Below are positions 1-7,160 of a stretch of 15,509 bases of DNA, piece by piece. This stretch comes from Cudoniella acicularis (lineage: Eukaryota > Ascomycota > Leotiomycetes > Helotiales > Helotiaceae), in NCBI GenBank assembly GCA_013054445.1, contig JAAMPI010001359.1, positions 1 through 15,509 on the forward strand. The letters run 5' to 3'. Every line of letters begins with the position of its first letter. The first letter of the stretch is position 1. Below the pieces are notes generated by a model. That model worked only from the letters and a program-made list of their open reading frames with translations, had not been told where the DNA came from and ran no database searches. The position numbers were made by a program, and so were the translations under genes.

Positions 1-480
1 GATGTCTTTCTTTGGGGGAGGGTGGTAGTCTTATATTTGTGGTGGGATTGCTTTTCTATTGTAGTATTTACTAGGAGTAATGGGGGTAGACTAGGTGTAT
101 TTTTAAGTATGTTTTGTTGATGGAATTTGATTTATACTGAAGGGATGGAAAGTGAAGGAGAGCGAAGTGAACCGAGGTAGTTAGGAAACTCTTAGAGGAA
201 TCTAGAGATGAAGTCGCACTGCTATGAGTAAGAGTTGAAATCAAGATGGAATTCGAGTAATACTATGGGAAGACTGAAGTAAAAGTTGATCTCCGAGATG
301 CGTTGAGTTGAGAGTGAAGTTGAGAAGAAAATATATCAGTGGAAAATGAGATGGCAGGAGTAGACATGCTGTTAGAAATGGAGTCATTAAAATTGGCGTT
401 GAAAGTGATTCCAGAGGTGAAATGTGAATATTAAAACCCATGAAAACTAAGGGGGATTAATTTGTATATATTAACTTGTA
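1..480. other. Intergenic, G-rich and C-poor tract
   Basis: No gene is supported here. By hand count, the first 480 bases hold about 140 G but only about 39 C on the + strand, a very strong strand skew. Read on the minus strand this is a pyrimidine-rich stretch, which is the usual look of fungal promoters and 5' leaders. A TATAAA-like word on the minus strand lies near 129-137. It could therefore be the upstream region of a minus-strand gene that starts left of the window. The one minus-strand ORF here (241-441, 66 aa) is Leu/Ser/Thr-rich low complexity and resembles no family I know. Confidence 0.5.
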
Positions 481-737
481 TATAAGGTATAGAAAGTGAA
501 AAATATTAAAGATAAATCGGTATGAAAAGCAGTTCTCAGAAATATCTCACAAATTTAGCTACCCGTACTACGTCAGAATTTTGAGAAAGGACTACCGTGT
601 AGGTTGACGCGAGTCGGTCCGCGCTATACCTAATATCGAGGATGAGACTCCTAAATTATCCACAGCTACGGAGATGTTGAAAATTTAATTGCCCGGCTAA
701 TCTTTTTATCTGTATTCCAGGGACAGGATTACGTTTT

Positions 738-761
738 TATAGTACGAGATCTTGTACTATA
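738..761. repeat. 24-bp near-perfect palindrome around AGATCT
   Basis: The two halves pair at 11 of 12 positions around the central AGATCT. The single mismatch (G746 against T753) would be a G-U pair in RNA. It lies about 206 bases past the HPP stop codon. It may be a protein-binding site, a 3' hairpin or a mobile-element footprint; the sequence does not say which. Confidence 0.6.
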
Positions 762-781
762 TACCTAAGTAAAGAAGGGGT

Positions 782-797
782 TTTAGCACGTGCTAAA
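782..797. repeat. 16-bp perfect palindrome with CACGTG core
   Basis: TTTAGCAC followed by GTGCTAAA is a perfect 16-bp inverted repeat with no spacer, centred on CACGTG (787-792). CACGTG is the classical E-box read by bHLH factors. It lies 20 bases past the neighbouring 24-bp palindrome and about 170 bases past the HPP stop codon. Confidence 0.65.
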
Positions 798-966
798 CAA
801 AACATTCACTATACCCTCTATATTAGGCATCGCATAAGCCAACTCTCGTTAATCTATACAGTATAAGAAAGCCCCTAATAGGAATTTGTAATAAAGGTAC
901 TAGGAGAGAAATGAGAAAGGCTGAACCACTTGGGTTTTCAAGGATCTTTTACGATTGGTTGATGGA

Positions 967-1936
967 TTACGGTGTATTATGAATACATGTTTCTTCAGAT
1001 GCCTGACTACTCACAGCCCTCAACTTTCCCTCCAATTTTAACCTCAAGATTTCCAGTATTCCTCGCTCCTCCGCCTCCAAGGAAATCCAGTTAGGGACAA
1101 TGATTCGGCCACTTTCGATTACAATGTAAGAAGCCTCCTGACTTGCGAACTCAAAATAGCTTTCTATTTCAGTCTCAGTGACCCCATCCTTTGAACCTTC
1201 TTGGAATTTTTCAATATCGCTGGCTTTTTTCGTCTCACTAAGGCGCGCGGGTGTCCACCAATAAATGGGATATTGCCTTTGAATGTTGTTGATGATGCAG
1301 GCCACGCCGACCATCAGACCACTACCTAACATAATAAGAGGTATTAGGAACCAGCCCAAATCTGTGATATCTGGTGACGTTGCTGCAAGGAGAGCAGTTG
1401 CGCCCGCTGGGGGATGTATCGTTTTAGTGAAACCCATAAATGCAGATGTGAGACCGACGGAAAGAGCACCTGCGATCCAGCGCAAGTTCTCGAAATCGGA
1501 GTTTAATTGGAAGAGTTTGGTAATGCTGACACCAATGATCGCTGCGAAAGTTTGACCGAGTATGGCATTGCGTGGCTGGGATAGAGGCGATTCGATGGTA
1601 TGGTATTCGAGGATGGCTGCTGCACCCTAGAGATATACGTTAGATTCCCGAAGTTGAAGTGAACTCAAATAGGAGTTGTACCAAACTTCCAATGACAATT
1701 GGCGTTCCATGAGCCTTCAAGGTCTTCGTATGAAATACTGCTTCGACGACCAAAATTCCACAGAATGCTCCAATGAAAGACCAAAACCACACTAAGACAC
1801 TACCAATAGGGTGTCTCGGCTCGGATCGGTGACCAAGAAACCTTGAGATCGGCTCGGGAAGGAGATGAAGTCTTGAACGAGGCACGAAACGGTTGACATA
1901 GCGGTCTATATCGAAATCGAAAGCAAGCTTAAACAT
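967..1936 (-). CDS. HPP-family integral membrane protein
   Basis: Two exons: 1936-1682 and 1626-967. The 55-nt intron (1681-1627) starts GTACAA, carries a CTAAC branch and ends CTAG. The product is 304 aa. The N-terminal KFDFDIDRY-like opening (here FDFDIDRYVNRFVP) and the signature TIHPPAGATALL around residues 154-165 mark the HPP family, named for the His-Pro-Pro at 156-158. About five hydrophobic segments are visible, near residues 45-68, 78-92, 106-122, 136-150 and 174-196, followed by NNIQRQYPIYWWTP and a charged, probably cytosolic tail of about 90 residues. Family knowledge: a plant chloroplast HPP protein (NITR2) has been linked to nitrite transport; the substrate in fungi is unclear, so transport is only inferred. 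The start is the first ATG that opens the conserved N-terminus; the reading frame runs open upstream to 2194, but that part looks non-coding. It diverges from the methyltransferase gene. Confidence 0.92.
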
Positions 1937-3430
1937 TGATTCCCGCGCTGCTGGAAATATTCTCCAACACTTGAGAGAAACAGACGACCAAGAAATACAA
2001 CAAAAGGAACACTCAAACCTTATACTTTGCTTCCAAATCTGAATATGCAGATCGTGGTAACTAATGACAGATGAAAACTGTATCTCCGGATCCAGGTTAC
2101 ACCAAAAGGTACAAATATACATCTCATCACCACATCTATGGCTATAGCGGCTACGTGCGAATCCTTTGACGTGACGAAAAATTCGGGGTAGCACCGACTG
2201 GCATCAAAAGAGACGCCTAAGTCCCCTGATTTGAGCCTGTCCAGAATGCCCGGACTTCCGTTTGCCTTACACCAAATTGCGTGCCGGTCTCATCCAATGA
2301 GACATGGGGCTTTCCAGTTGCTATTGTGTAAGAGCTGAGGGGATTTGAGTTTGTGGGTGCTGAAAGGGGATGGCTATGACACATAAAAACCTTGGTGCGG
2401 TCAAGCGGTTGACATTGCTTGTCAAGAGACGTCAGCAACTTCGCTTAGAAAAGTGGGAAGACAACTTATGGACATGGGTCATGGGAGTGATTAACAAAAC
2501 TCACTATGGTCCGTCGTCCTACTCTAAAGCCCTTCTTTACTTCAAATACAAAAGAGAGGAATAGTGAAAGACATTTCGCTGCGAAACCTGTATCATCAGA
2601 AGAGGCGAAGTTTATCTAATTCGGATTAATTTGGATTTATTTTAAAAGAAAAGGAGGCGAGATGGAAAATGCCAAAGGGGGAAAAGGGGCCGGATCAAAT
2701 CCCAATGGACAAATTACTGTAATGTTAGGTATCAAATAAGGTGTTAGGGTACCTTGTAACCTCCTTCGGAGTCCGGATTCGGCTCCAACTGGCCGATCCT
2801 GAAGTAACCGAGACAGTTGCCGGTAGCACTTGCTACAGTAGGTACTTCGTAGATAACTGCGAGGGAGCTTCTAGAAATGAAAATGAGAATTATCCTCAAT
2901 CATCAATGAGATCAAGCCACCAAGTAGGCTCTTCTCTCTATGTTGAAAATTAATGAATAGTCTTAGCTAAACCTGGTACCATTAACAGCTTGCTTTCGGG
3001 ATCGTCGCACCGCGCCGCATATCCCCGTTTAGCCGGGCTGGGCCATTCAAATTCGATACCAGTTCACGTATGCTATGCAGGAACCTATGCTGTCGGAATT
3101 AGAGCATGAGGCTCTCTCCTGCATCCTTTCCCCTCGACTTTATATACGGATTTCAGTGTGCTCCAAATGCTCGCCGGGCGCCAAGCTCTCCGCAGCGACG
3201 AACGCCGAGTCTCAAGATACCCCACCATACTGGACAGGATGTCACGCCACCAGATTGGATGCGCTCTCCTATTGAACGGGCAAAGCCGCACTGTCTTGTC
3301 TGTTGGCAATATCGATTGATTAGTTTACGCTCGTGCCTCTTTTGAGATCTAGATCACGCACAGCGCCACACCGAACTTCAAAGCAATCTGTTGCGATAAC
3401 AGCTTGTGTAAACTTACAAACTCAACCACC
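1937..3430. promoter_or_regulatory. Divergent intergenic region, HPP / methyltransferase
   Basis: About 1.5 kb separates two diverging start codons, so it should hold both promoters. No ORF in it resembles a known protein. Short ORFs at 2370-2564, 2741-2953 and around 3075-3345 overlap in several frames and look like chance. A TATATA word lies near 3140, about 290 bases before the methyltransferase ATG. A GACGTCA element (CRE-like) lies near 2429, next to TGACA-ttgct-TGTCA. Confidence 0.45.
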
Positions 3431-5217
3431 ATGGCAACGCAAGAGAATCCTGAGGCAACGGGCACATCAGCTACTTCTCATGTAGACCATGTCATGACCG
3501 AGGTTGTGGTCGATACCAGTGTCTCTACTGCTTCTAGCGCAAGCAGCGATGGCGCAGACGAAAGTGCCATCCAGCATCTCAATGTTAGTCAGGTTGAGGC
3601 AATCCAGAATTGAGGTTTAGAATTGCTCACGACTGCCAATAGATTGATTATTCAGATCAAGACAGCGCGATTGGGGGCATGACCCCGAGTAAGCAGCCTC
3701 TTGTTTTGTTGTTTCCCGTGAATTCCCAATTCGAGTGGTCGGGAAGGCGCTTCATCCTCTCTGCTCCTCTTATCTCCCTTCCCTTTGCTTTGATAAGAGA
3801 TAGTACTAATTTGGTGAAGTGTGAGTCTTCTAAGACAGTCTATATATTAACGCGACGCTAAACAGGACCAGGACCTCGACGATATCGGTAAATTCAAGTG
3901 TTTACCACTACGTTGAAGAAAATGGGCGTACCTACCATCGGTATAAAGAAGGCAGTGGGTTGTGAAATCGTTTTCTGTCACGAAATTGGCTGACATTCGA
4001 CAATAGAGTATATGCTACCCAATGATGAGGTTAGCCTTCTATATCACTTATTGAGATCTTCATCTAACTCCTGGTAGGCAGAGATGGATAGACTTGGTGA
4101 GTCTTTGTATTTCTTTGCATGTCTGAGAAATCAGTGTTTTAATGCGACCCGACAGATTTGCAACATCAGCTATGGCTTATCACCCTACACGATGAACTTC
4201 AACTTGCACCCATCACTAATCCTCAGAACGTTTTGGATATTGGCACGGGCACCGGAATTTGGGCTATTGAGTTTGGTACGGTATTCCGATGATCTGAAAT
4301 TAATACTGCTCGAGATGGTCTATACCTAACAAGATCTAGCAAATAAACATCCTTCAGCAAAAGTCATAGGAAGCGACCTAAGTCCAATACAACCGCAATA
4401 GTGAGGAACTCTTTCCACCCCGCCTGATCAAACTAACTCGGGCATATAGCATCCCTGCAAATTGCCAATTTGAAGTCGATGATGCTGAAGATGAATGGAA
4501 TTATTCACAAAAGTTCGACCTAATTCACGGTCGTGCCCTTGTGACTTGTTTCAAAGATCCTGGAACCGTGATTTCGTCTGCGTTTGAGGCCCTCACTCCC
4601 GGTGGGTATCTGGAGCTTCAGGATGTGATATTGCCTTTGAGATCTATAGACGACACCATCCTTGGGACTTCACTGCAAACCTTTTTCGAAAAGACGATAT
4701 CATCAGCTGCAAGTCTTGGAACATCATGGAGGAATAGCGGCAACTATATCAGCTATTTCGAAAAAGCAGGATTTGTAGATATTGTGGAAATGCATTTCCA
4801 GGTAAGTAGTGGCGGATAAACTGCTAACTTTTCCTAATTTTACCCTCGAGTTGTCTCAGGAGTAGGATCTCTCATTATTCCTGAAACGTTTTGTGCGAGG
4901 AAACTGCTAACAGTTCTGTTTAGTGGCCGATGAACACTTGGCCGAAAGGCGAGAGGATGAAAATCCTAGGTCGCTACTTGCAAGAGGATATGTTACGGGG
5001 ACTAGAAAGCCTTTCAATGGCGGTTTTGACGCGGGGTGGCGGCATGACAAAAGATGAAGTTTTGGAGCTTACTGCGGAAGTCAGGAAGGACATTAACAAT
5101 AAGAGCATTCATGCTTATTTACCAATGTAAGTGGCTTGTGAAATAGTGCAAGTTCAGAATTTTACTGATGGTTTCTAAAGTGTGGTGGTTTATGGACGCA
5201 AGCCACAACAAGTTTAA
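3431..5217 (+). CDS. LaeA-like SAM-dependent methyltransferase
   Basis: Ten exons: 3431-3583, 3643-3688, 3835-3954, 4007-4029, 4078-4096, 4156-4275, 4334-4400, 4450-4801, 4924-5126 and 5181-5217; product 379 aa. The start has a strong CACCATGGC context. After an acidic, Ser/Thr-rich N-terminus comes the fungal family block YVEENGRTYHRYKEG then KYMLPNDEAEMDRLDLQHQL (about 89-126). Motif I VLDIGTGTGIW lies at 146-156 and binds S-adenosylmethionine. VIGSDLSPIQP, FEVDDAEDEW, FDLIHGR and LTPGGYLELQD follow, then NTWPKG and a closing VVVYGRKP. This order is that of the LaeA/TAM-type methyltransferases; many act in secondary metabolism or gene regulation, but the substrate cannot be read here. Two exons are only 23 and 19 nt. 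The least sure junction is intron 2 to exon 3: acceptor 3834 keeps frame and has a TACTAAT branch, while the nearer-looking CAG at 3865 does not fit exon 2's phase. Confidence 0.88.
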
Positions 5218-5514
5218 TCACTTGGCTCCATTGCTTGCTTTCAATCCACTCGGAATTACAGCATTCACACATATATTTTCCCCCACAATAGATGGGCTGT
5301 CCATACTGTAGACATCTAGATTACTGCAGTAGCATTTTTCATCAGACTTGTTCTCTCGAGGCAACTCAGATTTAGTAAAATTCCATGTGATTCTGTCCCT
5401 CATTTGTGCCTCAGGCAACAGTCGCTTTCTTGAGCTTTGTCAAAATATTTCAGACTCCGCTGGCAAATCCTCTCAAATCAGGAAAGAATACACACTCGTG
5501 CTCCAGATGGATCA

Positions 5515-6066
5515 ATGACCTCCGCACCTACGCACTACGAAATTCTTGGTCTGCCAGAAGCCATCCGCCATGACTATACCATCTCCATACAAACTTTTCG
5601 AGGCGCATATCGGAGAGCGCTGCTTCAGAACCACCCTGACAAGTCTCAATCCTCACCGAAGCCTTATCTAAAGGCAGAAGCAGACACCTTTTCTATCGAC
5701 CAGATCTCTGAGGCCTTCAAAGTCCTGTCCAATCCTCATACTCGAGCCAAATATGACCAGGAACTGAAGCTGCACAACCATACCCCGAAAGTTGGAGGGG
5801 TAAAGTCAGGGGAAGAGTTCCACACTGGCATTGAGACGGTAGACCTGGACGACCTGGAGCTTGATGAGGCACAAGGATTATGGTACAGAAGTTGCAGATG
5901 CGGGGATACTCGTGGATTTCTGATCAAGGAAACAGATTTGGAGGAAGCTGCAGATGACGGCGAGCTCAATGTGGGTTGCCGAGGTTGTAGTCTCTGGCTC
6001 AGGGTGCTTTTTGGGTTCATACAAGAGGTCGAATCTGGCGCGGATGAGGGACGAGGCACAAGTTGA
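5515..6066 (+). CDS. DPH4: Diphthamide biosynthesis protein 4, J-domain and CSL zinc finger
   Basis: Intronless, 183 aa, close to the usual length of Dph4/Jjj3. An N-terminal J domain (about residues 6-85) starts THYEILGLP, carries the HPD triad at H40-P41-D42 that stimulates Hsp70, and ends ISEAFKVLSNPHTRAKYD. An acidic linker leads to a CSL-type zinc finger: Cys127 and Cys129 (CRC), then Cys155 and Cys158 (CRGCSL). Family knowledge: with Dph1, Dph2 and Dph3 it supports the first step of diphthamide synthesis on a histidine of elongation factor 2, and it binds iron through the finger; it acts in the cytosol. The ATG at 5515 is chosen because the J domain begins directly after it; the upstream open stretch has no in-frame ATG. 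It follows the methyltransferase in the same direction after a gap of 297 bases in which I see nothing else. Confidence 0.95.
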   Translation: MTSAPTHYEILGLPEAIRHDYTISIQTFRGAYRRALLQNHPDKSQSSPKPYLKAEADTFSIDQISEAFKVLSNPHTRAKYDQELKLHNHTPKVGGVKSGEEFHTGIETVDLDDLELDEAQGLWYRSCRCGDTRGFLIKETDLEEAADDGELNVGCRGCSLWLRVLFGFIQEVESGADEGRGTS

Positions 6067-6140
6067 CTGGAAATGCGAAGATTATCGTGCTGGCGTCATT
6101 TGTCTGCCTGATACATGCAACCACATCCTCAGAGTTTCCG

Positions 6141-6220
6141 CAGCTTTTCAGCTGGAACGATGACGAATGCGTCTGCTTATAGATCTCAAGCACCCACAGC
6201 TTTTGAGCTGCAACGATGAC
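6141..6220. repeat. 24-bp direct repeat, each copy a small hairpin
   Basis: Copies at 6141-6164 and 6197-6220 match at 22 of 24 bases with a 56-base period. Each copy contains CAGCT, a four-base spacer (TTTC or TTTG) and AGCTG, so each can fold as a 5-bp stem. They lie 75 to 154 bases after the DPH4 stop, probably in its 3' untranslated region. Confidence 0.6.
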
Positions 6221-6533
6221 AACCTAGGTCAAATAGAAACAGCCTACGGCAAAACTGCGTTGCGTGTAGATATTCTGACTTGCTGGGTGACCCAAATTTC
6301 AAGTACAAATATAAAATGTGCCGACTTCCTATGACTTCCAATCAGAGCTCGAGAGCTATCGGTCGCCTCAAACTTGCGGTATAATCTCTCTTGCAACGCC
6401 CAAAAATAGATATTCAGAGAACGCCAACATGCCGTAGGAAGAGATCGAGCGATGTTGGAAGAACTGATGTTGCTGATGAAAGAATAGACCTTTTCGAGAG
6501 CAGCCTTCGAGAAAAATACTAGGCGAGTGTGGA

Positions 6534-6557
6534 GCACGAGCACGTGCACGCGCACGA
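6534..6557. repeat. Four tandem GCACGN hexamers
   Basis: GCACGA, GCACGT, GCACGC and GCACGA follow each other without gaps. The second and third units create CACGTG (an E-box core) and CACGCG. It is about 600 bases before the aminopeptidase ATG. It may be simple low complexity or a cluster of transcription-factor sites. Confidence 0.55.
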
Positions 6558-6737
6558 GCCTTCACTCACCGCCTTTGCCCGGCCCAGTCCCGATTTCGCA
6601 GGCGCATCGCAAAAAGCTAAGCAGGGGTTGGAGAAGCTCGACTGTGTGTCTCGAGCATCACCTGCACCTATTGTTCACCATCACACTACTGCGTCCGGTA
6701 CTCCCACGGGCGGAAAGAACCCCACCTTCTTTTGCTC

Positions 6738-6944
6738 TTAAAAGCGCCCCTCTATGGTCATTCCTTCGTTGTCAATGCGTGCCCTTACCTCTGTGATCGA
6801 TGCAACGATCTTCTCTTCTACCTTAATACGTCCGGCAGTTTCTGCCTTTTCTTCCTCGGTATCGTTAGAGAGAAAAGCTTTTAGTAGCTCTTTCTCGTAC
6901 TCTTCTAGAAACCTCTTGCAGAGATCTGCGTAAGTCGTTTTCAT
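6738..6944 (-). CDS. Possible small charged helical protein (doubtful)
   Basis: From ATG at 6944 this ORF gives 68 aa, beginning MKTTYADLCKRFLEEYEKEL and ending IDNEGMTIEGRF. It is rich in Glu, Lys and Ala and predicts as helix, unlike the random-looking ORFs nearby. I do not recognise it. The frame is open further upstream to about 6995. An upstream minus-strand stretch (about 7092-7043) reads FEAFDKFVETWVFV before a GTAAGC donor, and an acceptor CACAAG near 6960 would join it in frame, so a spliced gene overlapping the aminopeptidase leader is conceivable. It may equally be a gene relic or chance. Confidence 0.25.
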   Translation of the reverse strand: MKTTYADLCKRFLEEYEKELLKAFLSNDTEEEKAETAGRIKVEEKIVASITEVRARIDNEGMTIEGRF

Positions 6945-7160
6945 TCGGCTGGTTGGAATGTGCTTGTGAAAAGAACAATTGAATAGTCGGGCCACCAGGG
7001 CTATTATTCATTCTATTGTCCTCCCGCATTCCATGAGCTAAGCTTACAACAAAGACCCAGGTTTCCACAAATTTGTCGAAAGCCTCAAATACAACCCCTC
7101 TTTAGACACACTCCTTCTACAACAACTGCGATCCGGCACTGCTCATACCGACGGAACAAG

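Larger units (their letters stand above)
481..966. other. AT-rich intergenic region downstream of HPP gene
   Basis: No coding signal on either strand. This is the 3' flank of the minus-strand HPP gene. It is AT-rich and holds two palindromes (738-761 and 782-797), listed separately. A short TTGTATATA motif occurs twice at about 461-484 (just across the left boundary). I see no terminal repeats or transposase remnants. Confidence 0.5.
6067..7160. other. Intergenic, DPH4 3' flank and aminopeptidase 5' flank
   Basis: About 1.1 kb with no clear gene. It holds a 24-bp direct repeat (6141-6220), a short CACG-rich tandem repeat (6534-6557) and a doubtful minus-strand ORF at 6738-6944, all listed separately. 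The last 100 bases are C/A/T-rich and look like the 5' leader of the aminopeptidase. A 103-aa minus-strand ORF at 6244-6555 has no recognisable features. Confidence 0.5.

Noticed and set aside
241..441. Minus-strand ORF of 66 aa in the left-edge skewed tract
   Set aside because: Leu/Ser/Thr low complexity that follows directly from the pyrimidine-rich strand; no family features.
1283..1555. Plus-strand ORF opposite HPP exon 2
   Set aside because: It is the reverse reading of the conserved HPP coding sequence.
2690..2715. Possible tRNA B-box (GGATCAAATCC)
   Set aside because: Differs from the consensus at a key T and no cloverleaf or A-box could be built around it.
2217..2953. Several short ORFs (2217-2438 -, 2370-2564 +, 2741-2953 +)
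   Set aside because: Overlapping, no conserved motif, no good start context or introns.
3075..3345. Cluster of overlapping ORFs on both strands
   Set aside because: Three mutually overlapping frames in a GC-richer patch; none resembles a protein family, and the site fits the methyltransferase promoter.
5736..6059. 107-aa minus-strand ORF
   Set aside because: Antisense of the DPH4 zinc-finger region, whose cysteines are conserved on the plus strand.
6244..6555. 103-aa minus-strand ORF between DPH4 and the aminopeptidase
   Set aside because: No recognisable domain or bias; likely chance, although not formally excluded.
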